The translations under genes were made by a program, and so were the position numbers. A DNA stretch of 64,000 nucleotides, from assembly GCA_932521035.1 (NCBI GenBank), contig OW051492.1, positions 9,300,001 to 9,364,000 of the forward strand, given 5' to 3'. Each line of letters opens with the position of its first letter. The first letter of the stretch is position 1. The notes under the pieces are model-generated. The model searched no databases. It was given only the letters and a program-made list of their open reading frames with translations, and was not told the origin of the DNA. Origin of the DNA: Oscheius dolichura. Lineage: Eukaryota; Nematoda; Chromadorea; Rhabditida; Rhabditidae. Below, in pieces: positions 21,901 to 34,434 of the stretch.

Positions 21901-23076
21901 GGGAAATTTGAAATTTTCCCCCAATTTGGCGGGCACTGCCCTAAATCCCACCTTCTGGCTCTTCCATCGGTTCCATTTGTAATCCTTCTCGTGCCAGTAG
22001 GTGGGCGACTTCCCCGTGTTCTAAAATGCTTCAATTTAAACGCAATTCTCTTCTCCTCTAACCTCTAATAAATGCTTCGGTCTGGATCCGTTGTCGTTCC
22101 TTTTTCCAGTGTGCCTTCTTGGCGTTGACCATGACTTGTTCTTCATATTCAGTCTGAGGCAGGGGAGAAGCCGGCGATTCCAGATACATCTGCCGGTAGT
22201 GCGAAGAGACCACCTTCATTATTTTTTCCGTCAGGGAATCGATGACAATCGTACCGGCCTTTCCGTAATTGGATAGTAGAAAGAACTGAAAAAGAGAGGC
22301 ATTTGACTTCGGGCGAAAAAAAAAAGATTAAAGCCACAGTTAGACAGCCAAATCCAGTTAGACAGACAGAAACTTACCAGAGTCATTTCTTTCGAAAAGA
22401 TCATGCAGCGCTTTTCAGTGAAATTTTCACCGAAATAGGCATGGCGAATAAAGTCCTGCTGGCCTCCTTGGTATCCACACTTCGGGCAGGTGAAGACCTC
22501 CTGGACGGCGCCTGAACCTCCTTTTCCTTTATTCTGTTTCTTCTTCAGCGTCTTACCGAGGTGTTTCCTGATCATATGAGTGATCAGTCCCATGAGACAC
22601 ATCCTCCGGTTCGGGTTGCAGCCGTGGGGGCAGTCGAAGATGCCCTTGTCCTCGTGACACAGCTCCGATTTACAGGCACAGATGGTGGGGACGTGCGGCC
22701 GGGAACGATATGGGCCGGGAACTTGTGACTGTGAACGAGCATATGGATGTGGTGGCCGGTGTGGATCGGGATGACGAAACGTCGGTATCTGTTGAAGGGA
22801 GGGGTGCCTGTGCATGTTGTTGACGGCCGCTGGTCGGTGGTCATCCTCGGGCACTCCCGCAACGGAAGCCTGGAAATAGTGGACGGTAAATGTGGAACAA
22901 TAGCAATTTTTTCATCCTTTACTGTTGCAAAGTTCCCCGGGCATTTAAAATTCGAAAATAGGTCCCTTTTTGAAGCGAAATTCGACCGAGAAAAGACAAA
23001 TTTTAAGCGGCGGCAACAGTGCCCCGTTTAAAGGTCTAAAAAGACAAAAACTTACCCTTCTGTAAGAAGGATCCAT
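18955..23076 (-). CDS. zinc-finger protein with C-terminal RS domain, likely nuclear RNA-processing factor
   Basis: About 13 exons: 23076-23056, 22869-22378, 22285-22063, 22020-21952, 21803-21780 (doubtful), 21719-21555, 21166-20954, 20918-20286, 20240-20091, 20071-19957, 19892-19551, 19500-19243 and 19196-18955. The N-terminal part is Pro/His-rich, then has Cys/His clusters: CACKSELCHED, DCPHGCNPNRRMCLMGLITH and FTCPKCGYQGGQQDFIRH, which look like C2H2-type fingers. The middle is Pro/Ser/Glu-rich. Exon 11 encodes a long RS domain (SPSRSRERSRTPRRSPSRRR), typical of splicing regulators. The end is basic and Pro-rich. Splicing or RNA-binding work in the nucleus is inferred from the RS domain. 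The exon 9/10 join does not keep frame in my reading, so one site is wrong, an exon is missed, or there is an indel. Confidence 0.75.
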
Positions 23077-23858
23077 TCAAAATCTCTTGACGCGAAGAAG
23101 AACGAAGAAATCAGGCGAATGCCAGCGACAGTTGGCTCTCGACGGCGACGGCTCCGCCCCTTTTAAAACTAGGCCCGCTCTCGCGGCCGATGGGCGTCAC
23201 TCGTCGGGAATAATACGGTAGCCGGGAAAAGACGTGGTGTAGAATGTCAAATTGACTGGAAGGCTGAAATATGGACTTAATTAACAGTGCGTGGGGTTAA
23301 AATGGAGAGAGAAGGAGACGGAATGGAGTAATTTCAGGGTGACGCAGCAATAACTCGAGGTAAAACAACTGGGAGGCGGACAGGAGGCCTTTTTCTTCTA
23401 GAATGGGTAATTAGACGGCAAATAAGACTATTTTTAACCAGAATATAGAGTTATTTTTGGAGACAATGGGTCAAGAAGGAAGGAAAATGGGTGAGAAGGA
23501 CCGAAACGCCCAAAATATAGCGGATAGCCGGCTTTTTTCAGTTCTGTGGGTCAAAATCCCTCTAATTTCCCAGAAGATTCCTATTTTCTCCTGGACAAGG
23601 GTCAAAAATAAGGGAATTTGCTGAATCAGCGGCCGAATCATGCCGTGTCAGCCCGACTGGTCAGCGCCTGCCTCTCTCCCTCTCTCGCTCCCCCGGCAAA
23701 GTGCACCCTGACCCCTGCCGCCCTCCCTGTACAAAGCGCCGCTCCTCGTCACGGCTCTTTATGGTTACCAAATGATACATGAAACGTTCCTGAGACTATT
23801 AATTCCCTGAAAACACACTCGTCTCGCTCTTTTATCTATCTGCACAGTGATTTCTTAT

Positions 23859-24869
23859 GCCTGAAGAGAGGGAAACGTGTCAATTAGACGAGTCAGTGGA
23901 CATGGGGAGAGGGAATGATAGCGGGCACGCAGATTCGCGCTCGAATGGATATCAACTGCGAGAAAAAGGAGATAAAAATTTAGCTGATCAAAACAGAGGT
24001 CGGTCACAGCCGCTATTTGTGGACTTATAGAAACAAGATTTCAAACTCTTCTCATCCTATAAACAATGATTATTAACCATCTATTATTTGGCAGATAAAG
24101 GACAAATCGTATAGCTGCCAAATTGGCAATTTATAGCTGCTCAGGTCACAAGCGTTGGGACGACGGACTGACTACAAAACGCGGTAAAGTTCAACGATTA
24201 TACGAGGTTGCTCTGACGGTTTAAAAGAGGAAAATTATTTAAAAGATCATTCTCCATATTCAGGGGAATACGGTAGCCGTTTTCGGGGTCTTTAATTCTA
24301 AATTGGGGGAGCAGGAAGCTGACAAGGAGCGGCGGTTTAAACTCGCCCTAAAATGAGCCCTACAGTGCGGGAACTCATTCTACCGGTCCTTTAAATAGGT
24401 TGGTGAGGGGGTGTGTTTATACCTTAAAATCAGGGAAAAGTGATAGCTGAGTCAATAGAAGAAAAAGTGCAAAGTGGTGCCTGGCACGAAGTGCCGGCTA
24501 ATGATGCTGACGACTTGGATTCTAATAATTGGCTGTACAGATATGTACTAATAATAATAATAGACAGTTTTGAGAAGTCAGCAAAGATCTTCAGGCAGGG
24601 GAAACTTGCAAGGGGAGCCTAGGATTACAAAGAGAGAGAGAAAAGGGGAAAGAAACGAGGGGCCAGTCTTACAAATTGAAAATAAGAGAATAATATCGCA
24701 TCAGCTGTTTTATCCTTGTTTCAGACAGCTTCAAAAAGGACTGAACACCACGTGGAACGTGTTTCAATGAGTGCTAGACTGAGAAAGATGGTGAAATTCT
24801 GGGCAGACTGCAAAAATCGCGGTATCAAAAGCTGGCTGGCAGCGATAAGCATCTCCGCGGATTAGAAAT
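23859..24869 (+). CDS. tentative unknown gene, scattered coding-like exons
   Basis: Several segments read like protein and are bounded by splice signals. 23859-24000 starts MPEERETCQLDESVDMGRG and ends at a donor AGAG|GTCGGT. 24146-24182 gives GHKRWDDGLTTKR between an acceptor and GTAAAG. 24433-24543 includes ESIEEKVQSGAWHEVPANDA and ends at GTACTA. 24729-24866 gives SKRTEHHVERVSMSARLRKM and ends in TAG. The last two fit each other in phase; the join from the second to the third does not. Composition is polar and basic with no recognised domain. I treat it as a possible real gene with an unresolved middle. Confidence 0.3.
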
Positions 24870-25683
24870 GACCAGGACTTGGATTTCGAGGGAGTCTTAC
24901 CTACAGTCGTATCAAAATAAGGCGAATAGGCAGCAAGGAAGGGAGATTTAATATCCCGAGCGACTTGGGCAGGCCCTCCTTGGAACCATGCCTTTTTCCA
25001 AAGTTGATCCGGTTTCTTCCGAATAAATGAGACTCCGGAACTAGGAAAATGATTTAAATTCTTACTATATGGCTTAAAAGGGAAAGAACGAGGTCAAGAA
25101 CAGACAACGATGCCGAAAATTTGAATTTTGGCCTAAAAAAACGGGAGCAAAGCTTCAAAAAGGGAGCGCCATGCCGCACCAAAGGGCACTTCAAAGCGCG
25201 CGGTTGTTTATGAACAAGGGCAGGCAAAAAAGTCATAGAAAAAACAATTTTTCCCACAGTCATGGAGACGAACTAGTGATAGGAATAAACAGTTGAAACT
25301 CTCTTGAATCCCGGCTGTATCTATCCGGAAATGATGGTCATTTTGCGTGGTCGCGGCTCTCAGACGGCGACTATTCATCACTGTTGGGGTCGAAATTCTA
25401 CACACATCTATTTGTTTGAATTGGCAATAAGGAAGGGAGAGTCATTTTTATCTCTCGTGTCATGAATATTTTCTCAAAATTAAAGGGCAAACAAAAGATC
25501 GGCATCACAAGAGGAAAGGGGAAAATAAGAATACAAATGAGTGTTTTTGTGACGACCAGGGACCGTCAATAACACTTCTGACCGACAGAAGGAGGCGTAC
25601 TTTCACTTCAGGACATAAAAAACTCAATTTACAGTCAAAAAATAGGGCCTCTGCCGAAAAATAGGAACTTCCTGATTCAATAT

Positions 25684-25837
25684 GGCTCGGCCCTTGATAA
25701 TCCGTTCCCCTGCACCCGTAAAGTCTTGGCAGGGCAAAGCTATAAAGGCGACACAGTTTTGTAACTGTTTTGAATAAAAATGATTCTCCTGACGAGACTT
25801 TACGGGTGCAGGGGATCGGACTATCAAGAGCCGAGCC
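25684..25837. mobile_element. M1 hairpin element, copy 3
   Basis: Ends read GGCTCGGCCCTTGATAATCC and CTATCAAGAGCCGAGCC. The inner arms CCCCTGCACCCGTAAAGTCT and AGACTTTACGGGTGCAGGGG are nearly perfect. The centre is TTTTGTAACTGTTTTGAATAA. Confidence 0.85.
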
Positions 25838-26938
25838 GTTCAATACTCCAAAAATTAAATGAGATTGCGAAGTCTTGAAAAATGGGCAGTTAATTAGAGG
25901 TGTACAAGAAAACCAGCCGCATTTCCAGGTGGAGAACTTCAGGAGGATTGTTTTTATTTTTGAGAGATAGGGAGATAATGAGGTCTCCAGGGAGTCTGGC
26001 TAGCCCACCGGCTCGTCTTCCCCGCCCTCTCCCCCCACAGTTTCCCATAGATATCGTAGTTAATGGCATAGTTCAACCCCATGTGAGGGCTAAAAAACTG
26101 ACTCAGACAGAAGGACAGAAGGATCTGATTATTTTGCCTGGGTTTAAGCCTTTGTAAGATGCTAATGCTACGGCAAACAATGAAATGGCAGGGCATGGTT
26201 GCCTGTCGTGGGGCGGCGCTAAAACGGTCGAGGGATGGCGGAGAGCTCGCCGGCTGGCTATCGGCCAGGGAAAAACGACGGTGAAGTGCACACGTGGCAG
26301 GCAAGATTGAATAGGGTGTCACACCGTTTTTTAGACAAATAAACGCCGTAATCACGGGAGAGCTGCATTTTTCCCTGGGAAAGGTCGAAGATTAAATTCA
26401 GGAAGGGATTTTGCCCTGAAACTGGTCCACGGCCCAGTAGGGGCAGGGAATAAACGTCGTGTTGGTTCCCAGGTCAAATATAGCTCTTTTCCCGAGTTGC
26501 TAGAGGGCGTCGGGAAATTTATCCCCCATGTCTGGGCCGAGTTAACGGCGAGTTAAGAATAGTCCGCGCCGTTTTGCCTCTTTTTTACCACCCTGCCGGC
26601 CATCAGTTGCAAATCTCTCAATCTCTAAGAATAGCCGTGATTCACTCTACTCTTCGGCAGATATGACGTTGTTCTGAGTTTTATGACCTGTCGCCGGCGT
26701 GTCGCGCTCTCCGAAGAGGACTGGGCAGACGAGGGGAGAGGAGGCGGCAAAGCTGACAACTGCCGGCTGAGGGAGGCATAATTTCGGGTTGGAAAAATAG
26801 CATCTCATTTCACTAGAGAAGACAACGTCGAGACCTGCCACTGGGCGTCTCCCATAAATCACAAATTTACAATTTAATAGGGGTGGGGTTGAAAATGGAA
26901 CAGCCGGGAGGGGGCGGAAAGCTCATTTGAACACTTTT

Positions 26939-27105
26939 TGGTTTTAAAACATTTAAAACTTTGTGCTGATTACGAATAACCATTTTAGAAATTATGCGAA
27001 TGTCAAAAAATTGGAGAAAAATGCACAGTTTCAATTTTGTTGAACGAATTTCGTCCGACGCGCGCCGGCCGCTGTTTACGCGCGCTTTGCGTTGTTACAG
27101 TATGC
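26939..27105 (+). repeat. R1 dispersed repeat, intergenic copy
   Basis: It contains GTGCTGATTACGAATAAC, GCGAATGTCAAAAAATTGG, CGAATTTCGTCCGACGCGCG, CCGCTGTTTACGCGCG and a closing GTTACAGTA, in the same order as the other R1 copies. Confidence 0.75.
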
Positions 27106-29158
27106 AAAAAATAGTTGAACTACTAATTTTAAATGAAAGTAAAGGATTAAAGCGGGTAAAGTAAAAAATATTAATGTTCAAATTGAACAAACAGGGCCGT
27201 TGGCCGACCCGCGCGCGAGCAGCCAGCTGTCCGGCCATGTTGCCCAGCTGCGGACTTTTTTTCGAAGGTTTTCGTTTGTTTTTCTCTTGTTTTTGTTTTA
27301 TTTAAATGCGGGAAAACGAGATTTTGAAGAAAATAATATGATAATGAAAAGAATCTGACGTAAGGAGAGATTTCAGAGAAACGGAAGACAACGGGAGCTG
27401 GTAACAACTTCCGCTGGCAATTAAAAACGTCAACAGACGGGAAAATACTCCGGGAGCACGGAATATTATCATAAACACGAGCAGAAAACAAGAAAGACCT
27501 TTTAAAAGTTGTAAAAATAGGGAAAAATTGATATTTCGCATTGGTTTCGGGTCCAGGAGGCTAGCTGGCGGGATGAAGACTATTAGGCGGGAAAAGTCAT
27601 CCGTTTCGAAAATTTGGGGTTCATATATTGTAGAAGACGTAAAGAATGACATAATAAATATAAAAACATTAAAATTTAATCAATTTTAAGGTTAAAATTT
27701 GAGTTTCTAAGCAAGTGATATTTCAAACGATAGCAAGGCGCCGCTTCATTGAAAACGCGCCCTATCAAATTTTAAGGTCACCTTTTGAAAAAGAGTTTAT
27801 ACTCTTCTAGAAGTACGTTTTGTGATCTACAAGATATGCTTAAAATATTAGAAATTGGTCAATTTTATAGAAAGTTATAGGCGATTGACCGGAGGTTAGG
27901 TCGCGACTGAAAGATAGAGACGAAATCTGAGCACAGCACGCAAACTGAGGTCACAAATGTTTGTTTTTCTTCATACCGCATCACCAGCTACGAGAATTTT
28001 ACGCTGGCCTCATTCTCTGTATAGGAAATTATTCGAAAAGGGTGAAAACAGTGCGCCCGTAATAGTGGAAGTACGGGTAATGTTGGCAAGTCATATTATT
28101 GGAAGGGTTGCTAGGGGGCCAGGTAACGGCCAGCCGACGGGGGAGGCTGGGCAGAGCGAGATGCTCATCTCTCTTTCTCTCTCGGCCGGACGGCAGATAA
28201 TGACCACGGGGCGCCGGTGGTATATAATTGAAATCTGGTGGGAAAAAATGAAGAAAATGAAGGAAAATGGAAGGGAGATGAAGATTTTGGGTGGATGGCC
28301 GGCAGTCGACGGGATTTCCCGACCTACAGTCCATTTTCCCTGCGTAGCTCATTCAATACTCAGTTACGAAAGGTACTGCAGCCCTTTAAAGGCCTGTTAC
28401 ATGTTTTTATTCTTAAAAAGCGGGATATATTGAGACTGGAAGGTATAATTCGAGGAAATACAGCGATTTTGAACGAAACCCCTTGGAATTTACGAATTTT
28501 CTTGGTTTACCGCCCCATTGCTGCATTATTTTTCTGTTTTATAGGCAAATTTATTTTAAAATATGTTAAAAGTCATACTGTAATAAGGGTTTTACACGGA
28601 AAAGTGGAGAAAAAAATGAGAGAAAATGAGGTTTGAGGCGAGAAAGCGCGCGATCAACGATATCTTGGGTCCTACAGCATTCTTTTCTCTCTAAGACTCT
28701 AATTTTCAAGGTTAAATTTATAGATACCGTACCCTTGTTTACCTCCTCCTCGCCCTCCAAGTCTAATTACAGACCCTCTGAACCCTGAGCTGGTTACTAA
28801 TAGGCCAAGTCCCGGTATCAATTATCTCGGATTTGCACACTTCAATTAACTGACTGATCCCCAGACCAATATATTGCTTACCTCACCACTTTGGCTTACC
28901 TTGTCTAATAGCTGGCTCGAGATCACGGGGGAGCGGGGGTAATTGGCAGCCAGGGGGTGGGTGATGTTCCACTGATCTTGGCTTTACTGATAGGGGGATC
29001 TTTGCAATGTACCATATGCTTCAGAAGCAGTGTACACAAAATTATTCCATTATCGTAATTATAAAAATGATTACAACTTGTAGAGCAGGTCGTGAGCTAC
29101 ATTTCGAATCCAAATTCTACCAGGGAACCGTTTTTTTTTCTCGGGCTGAAGTACCCAT

Positions 29159-29237
29159 AACTGTAGAGAGAGAGAGCGGCGAGGAGGGGTCCTACAGCGC
29201 GCGCTTGTCTCCTGTAGATTTACTGCTTACCCAGCTT
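29159..29237 (+). repeat. two-copy GC-rich repeat, copy 1
   Basis: AACTGTAGAGAG, GAGCGGCGAGGAGGGGTCC, GCGCGCGCTTG and TTACCCAGCT recur in the same order at 33998-34063. Function is unknown. Confidence 0.6.
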
Positions 29238-29617
29238 ACCACACCATTTACTCACTTCTTATTTTCTTGATGAAGTTTAAAAAAAAAGGAGAAGCCATCC
29301 TCCCCCGCCTATAAGCAGTCCTAGTCCAATGTTGTTCCTGATTCAGGGACTGTAACCCCCTGCGGAACAATTTTTCCCTTAATTTTTGGGCAGAATGATA
29401 AAAACCATTTTATTTACTAGCAGATAAAGCTAAATAACCCGGAAATAATATACAAAAGCTATCAAAAATAAGGCGAAACAAGGCAATGTGGCTCTTTCTG
29501 CTGTGGCGCTAGTAGCTGTGGTTGTTTCGCTCACTGTCGATGTTCCTTTTTTCCCTAGTCGTTCTGAAACAAATATGATTAAAATACGGGGTTTAAATCT
29601 CTTTACCTATGTACAAA

Positions 29618-31696
29618 TCAGTCCGAGGAGCTCTCTTCTGGAGTTGGGAAGAAACTAGGAGGACAAGGTGGTGGAGGAAGAACAAAAACAGGGTGATACC
29701 ATGATTCCGGCTGGTGTTGTGGCTGGTCCGGCTGTGGCTCCCTTTGATATGGCTGTTGTGACTCTTGCTGGTGATGTTGTTGTGGCTCCCGTTCCGCTTG
29801 GCATCTCCTTTTCTGAAATAATCCCAGTTTTAAAATAACATCGTGGCAATTTACCCTTGCTAAGAAAGCAGCACTCTCCATCTTCCTCTTTCTGGCCCTG
29901 AGCACGTCAGGATCTTCCGACTGGGCTTTTCTAATGTTCTCTGGTAGTTTCTTCTTTTTCTGAAAAAGCAAAAAAATGGAAAGGAAAATGAGGAAAAAAC
30001 GTACAAAAAGCGGTATTTTGGGCTGTGGTTCCACGATTGATTCCTCTTCGGGGTAAGGAGAAACCGTCGACAGAAGAACTGGCGAAGAATAGCCAAGTTC
30101 TTGGGCTAGATGGAGAACAAGCAGCTGTTCCTAAACAAAATACTGTCTTCAAAATACAAGGTTTGAGTAATCAAGAAGAGTAGAGCCTTTTTTTAAATTT
30201 TAAACGATAGAAAGAAGAGAAAAAGTGGGTACTGTACCTGTTGAACATGCTCTGGATCCTCCTCGATCTCTCTCCTCTGCCGAGCTTCATCTGACCAGAA
30301 GCCCCGCTCTTCGGCCGCTTTCAGAGCTATTTCATACTCCTCCGGGTAAGTAACAAAGTATTTGTCATCCTCCAGGCTCCAATTTTCTTCTGCTTGACGT
30401 GGAGCGTGTGGCGGGACTGGAGGCGGTGTTGGAGATGGCGACCAGGCTTCTCTCTCCTCCTGGTCCTCAGCGACTGTGTCGTATTCTTCCTGATCCAAAT
30501 ATTTCTTCGCCAGATCCTCATCAACGTGGGAAAGGGGTCTCTAATAATGAAAAATAGTAGAAAACGTAGAAAACAGAACTTACCTCCTCGGGAAATGACT
30601 GAAGAGCTTCCGGTTCTTCGGGGCTCTGGCGGACAGATGTAGCGAGGCTGATTGGTAGACCATCTGAAAAGGACTGGTTCAAGGAAATGTAGGGAACAAA
30701 GGTTACCAGGAGAGGATCCAGACCAATTGTTGGGACTTTTCTCTAACTTGAGGACTGCGGCTGAAGAGGAAATAAAGGATTGGCGGGAAGAAACGGTGCC
30801 TTCGAAAAAGGCGGGAGAGTTAGACGAGCGGTCATTGAAGGAAGACATGATGTAATCGGGAGAATATAAAGCTCCTTGATATCGGTGGTCTTCTAGAATA
30901 TATTGAATCGGAAGAGAAGAAGGTACCTTCAGGCTCTGGATAAGCACTGGCTGATGGGAAGAGGGATTTGGAACAGCAGGGCTGGTCAGGATCTTGGCAG
31001 AAATCTAAAAATGATAAGTTTTAAAAATGAAGGACAGAGACCAACCGTTTGAAAGAGAAGAGCTTGATGATGGAGAAGATGAGGGATAGAACGGGGAAGA
31101 AAGTGGAGAAGAATGGGGAAGGGGGCGGCGAAGGAGAAGCCGGCGTGGGGAAGGGGGCGGCGAAGGAGAAGCCGGCGGGGTCCGCTCCTTCCGGTTGTGG
31201 GTTTCTATCTGCCTCTCGATGATTTCGTACTGCTTCATCCAGTTCCATCCTTGTTCAGCTTCCTCTCTAAACATATCCTAAAACAATAGAAAATGTATAA
31301 AAAATGAATTGGAAAGGAACCTGAGCAAAGTCCCAGCCGTCGTGAATCTTCCTGCAATGTTTCTGGGCGGCTGCCTTGGTAAAATACCGCCGTCCACAGC
31401 AGTAACAGTTAAACCGAACAAAGACTAAAAGACTTAAACTTTAGAAAACATGAGAAAAGAAGACTTACAGGCATGATGTTCGGCCAAGTGCTCCACCAAC
31501 TCCAAGGGAGAGAACATCCAATTACAGCAGGGGCACCAACGGTCCGAGAGGAAGCCGTGCTCTTTTTCTGAAAAGGTTACAATTTATTTGTGGTTTAAAA
31601 AGTATTAGGAATACATTAGTGGTTATTTTACTTACCGGCAGACCGTGAGCCACACTCACAAGAGGAAGAAGAAGTCGACGGGGCTGTTGGATCCAT
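29618..31696 (-). CDS. protein with two C2H2 zinc fingers and a long Pro/Glu/Gln-rich region
   Basis: Eleven exons all keep phase and give about 522 residues: 31696-31636, 31567-31469, 31424-31321, 31277-31046, 31004-30927, 30892-30707, 30663-30584, 30540-30238, 30130-30005, 29959-29855 and 29812-29618. Near residues 30-85 are two adjacent fingers, CPCCNWMFSPLELVEHLAEH and CYCCGRRYFTKAAAQKHC with KIH following, each CxxC...HxxxH-like. Then come a Glu/Trp helix (QGWNWMKQYEIIERQIET), a Pro/Ser/Arg-rich segment, acidic linkers, a basic KKKKLPENIRK stretch and a Gln/His/Pro-rich C-terminus. It is probably nuclear and nucleic-acid or protein binding. Its N-terminal finger pair resembles in layout that of the gene at 45439. 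Exon 4 contains a 32-base tandem duplication read in two frames. Confidence 0.8.
31114..31177. repeat. 32-base tandem duplication inside a coding exon
   Basis: The sequence starting TGGGGAAGGGGGCGGCGAAG occurs twice in a row, at 31114-31145 and 31146-31177. Since 32 is not a multiple of three, the minus-strand gene reads the two copies in different frames, as PASPSPPPSP and RRLLLRRPLPH. Confidence 0.9.
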
Positions 31697-32333
31697 TTCT
31701 TATTTTGAAATTCTCCTAAACATTAGAATAAAGGACTAAAAACAATGATAACACTAGAATGAAGAAGAAGAAAGTGGTAGAAAATAATGAATTTCATTAT
31801 GAGGCGAAAGAAGATGGATGGCTGCTTGATACGGGGTCATATTGGCCCGATTGGCGTTTGAAACGCGGGGTTGGCGGGTTCTCAGCGGCAGAATTGGGAA
31901 AACTGATTAATCACATTAAAACAAGACCGTAATGCCCATAACAGCAGGGCTAATTATATCCTGTAGCTGTCTAAAAGAGCGTATTATAGTGCGAATAGTC
32001 AAATCGAAGGAGACTTGGAGAGGAATTAATGATGGGAAGAGAATAAAAGCGCCATATTTTACATATAAAAAAGGCCATAGCGAGCAATAGAAAACGATGT
32101 GAATAGTGGATATAAATGGCGGGAGGGCGACGGACGACGCATGTGGTTTTTACTCGAGGATTCATTGGAAGAGGGAGGGGGACAGTGCGTGGTTGGACAG
32201 CGCAAGGCGTGGGAAACTGGCTGTTGCACTTTTGTAAAGGACAGACGGTTGGTATCTCCCTCCCATAGTTCTTCGCATCACTGTCACGCTCATTTTTAGG
32301 ACGAAAAAGAGACTGGAAAATTAGAAGAGACGG

Positions 32334-32481
32334 GCGGACAATAGTCCGATTCCCTGCACCCGTAAACTCTCGGCAAGACAAAGATCTAAAGATGTCACAG
32401 TTTCGTAACTGTTTCGAATAAAGATGATCCAGCTGCCGAGGCTTTACGGGTGCAGGGGATCGGGCTATCGAGGGTCGAGCC
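32334..32481. mobile_element. M1 hairpin element, copy 4
   Basis: AATAGTCCGATTCCCTGCAC and CCGTAAACTCTCGGCAAGAC on the left mirror GCCGAGGCTTTACGGGTGCA and GGGGATCGGGCTATCGAGG on the right, around a centre CAGTTTCGTAACTG. Confidence 0.85.
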
Positions 32482-33997
32482 TAATAAGGGAGGGAGTTTA
32501 GATTCAAAGAAATAAGAGAATAAAGAGAGGGATCGAGAGAATTATGGGCCAACACTCTCCCTCGTGATATCATCATGGTGAGTTTTTCGTGGTTGTAATT
32601 AACCAACTGAACTGGCCAGCAACCAAAAAGGGCCAAAAGAGGCGTGGACAAATCGATGGAGACTGGGACAGGGGCTGTCTCTCCCACGGCCTGTGATCTC
32701 TGTGATCGAATTTTTGGAAAAAAAATCATTAATTCTGGAGGGCGAATGGTATAGATCCAATTCAGATACTATTCCATCGGGAGAGCCATTCTTGTCAAGA
32801 TTTTAATGGAAAAATGGATCGTTTCTATTGTATTGAGGACTAGTGCGTAAAAGATAGAGGCACGTTCTCAGGAAATAGAAAAAGACTTCATTGTCTTCCA
32901 TTTATATTGAACAAAAGAAGATCTTGTTCTCCTACCAGCTACATACTGTAAAAGGACTATTCATCCCTTTAAATTGTGAGGGAAATGCAGCGATTAGGAA
33001 TGGGAAGGTGGCCGCGGCCGAGAGAATGCGAGGGGAGATGGTCTGTCTGCCAGTTGTGGCTATTGCGCAATATTAAAAGAATATACACGGGTGTGAGACT
33101 CCACCAGAGGTGTCCGATTACGTTTTCCCTCATTCTGTTCTAGTTACAGTATGGCCAGTGGTTGCCGATCGGGCGGGGGGAGGTAAATGACCTTGGCTAC
33201 CGGGCGGGGGCAATTTACTGTAAACGAACCATCAGGCGGGGTGGAAATGGATCCCAAGGCAATTTTTAACCCGGGAAATTGGCCAAGAGGGGGGAAATTT
33301 GATTTTTAACTGCCCGGGACTAGGGAAGATTTGAAAAAGGGGAGATAGCGCGCGTTCCCGCGGGTTCGGCGGGGCGCAACGGCTGTTTCTCCCAGTTTAT
33401 AGCCAAAAAACGCGGGGAAAACATTTAAAATGAAGAAAAGAATCATAAAATGATAGACTCGAAAGATTTGTGTACTTTTCCAAACCCAGCGGAAATGCGC
33501 GGTGAGGCAAAGGGTACTCGTACAGGAATTAGGACCCTTGCTCCTGGCCGCCGATGATGGTTTCTTGGCCGCCGCCCCTCATGTCATAGGGCATACGACT
33601 TATCAGGATAAAAAATACTGTGTATTTATACAATAGTTCCCAGAAGTGTGACCTTTTCAGATGATCCTTGAGCCTGTTTACGGCCTGCTGAGCTGAGGAG
33701 GAGAGCAGAAGAGCGTCTTTCCTGAACAGGGCGTTCTCACTGAATTTGGGTCTTGGAAAGAATTATATTTTGGTTGTTTAAAGGCGGGAAAGGGCCGCTG
33801 GAACAGATTTTATTGAAAATCGATGATCTGCGAAGCTTCTAGGTGATACGCCGCCTATTTACCCGAAGAGGGGAGATTTCTGGTATCCTTCGTTTGAAAT
33901 TCGTTCTCCAGGCTATTCTATAATTCCTAAAACTTCTTTAAACGTTATAAATAATACAAACAGATCAATTACAACTTCTTTTAATGTTAATGCCGAT

Positions 33998-34063
33998 AAC
34001 TGTAAGGAGAGCGGCGGGGAGGGGTCCCACCGCGCGCGCTTGATTCCTATAGGTTACCCAGCT
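33998..34063 (+). repeat. two-copy GC-rich repeat, copy 2
   Basis: AACTGTAAGGAGAGCGGCG, GAGGGGTCCCACCGCGCGCG and TTACCCAGCTGG match the copy at 29159-29237 in order and orientation. Confidence 0.6.
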
Positions 34064-34188
34064 GGTAATATTCAAATTTATCAATTAGCATTTATCCAAC
34101 ACAATTTTTCTATTAAATGGGTATTATACAGGATAAGTTCGGAACATTTTATACCTAATTTTCTATTAGAAATAGCCTAATTTCAAAG

Positions 34189-34434
34189 ATGGATTGCCTC
34201 TACAGGTGGCAAATCTCCAGCCAGGATTCGGACCACCCAGTCGGTTTTCTTTTATCAGCTGACAGCTATTAGGTTATTTTTCTTCCGTTTAACAGTATTG
34301 ATTCCATTTTTCCAGCTTTTCTAACACAACTGGAAAGTTATGGATCGAAAGAGGACCCGAGCAGCCCAAAGAAGCGGGAGAATCCCAAAATTGCCAGCTA
34401 CAGTGAAGATGAAATGAGATCTTGGGTGGAATAG
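34189..34434 (+). CDS. tentative 57-residue protein
   Basis: Exons 34189-34243 and 34316-34434 join in phase across a 72-base intron with a TTTTTCCAG acceptor. The product starts MDCLYRWQISSQDSDHPV and ends SYSEDEMRSWVE. It is polar and charged with no signal peptide and no recognised domain. The ATG is preceded by TTTCAAAG, which could itself be an acceptor, so this may be the end of a longer gene. Confidence 0.4.

Larger units (their letters stand above)
24870..29617. other. gene-poor region with M1 and R1 copies
   Basis: I could support no complete gene here. It holds an M1 hairpin (25684-25837), an R1 copy (26939-27105) and one member of a two-copy GC-rich repeat (29159-29237). Open frames at 25978-26157 and 28247-28433 read somewhat like protein but lack a consistent exon chain. 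Confidence 0.45.
31697..34188. other. gene-poor region with one M1 element and one GC-rich repeat
   Basis: No exon chain is supported. It contains M1 copy 4 (32334-32481), the second copy of the GC-rich repeat (33998-34063) and G-rich, low-complexity sequence around 33170-33400. Part of it should be the promoter of the minus-strand zinc-finger gene. Confidence 0.5.

Noticed and set aside
25978..26157. 60-residue plus-strand frame with PQFPIDIVVNGIVQPHV
   Set aside because: Reads like protein but has no partner exons, start context or family; not enough to call a gene.
28247..28433. 62-residue plus-strand frame starting MKKMKENGREM
   Set aside because: Low-complexity start in a gene-poor region, no splice or homology support.
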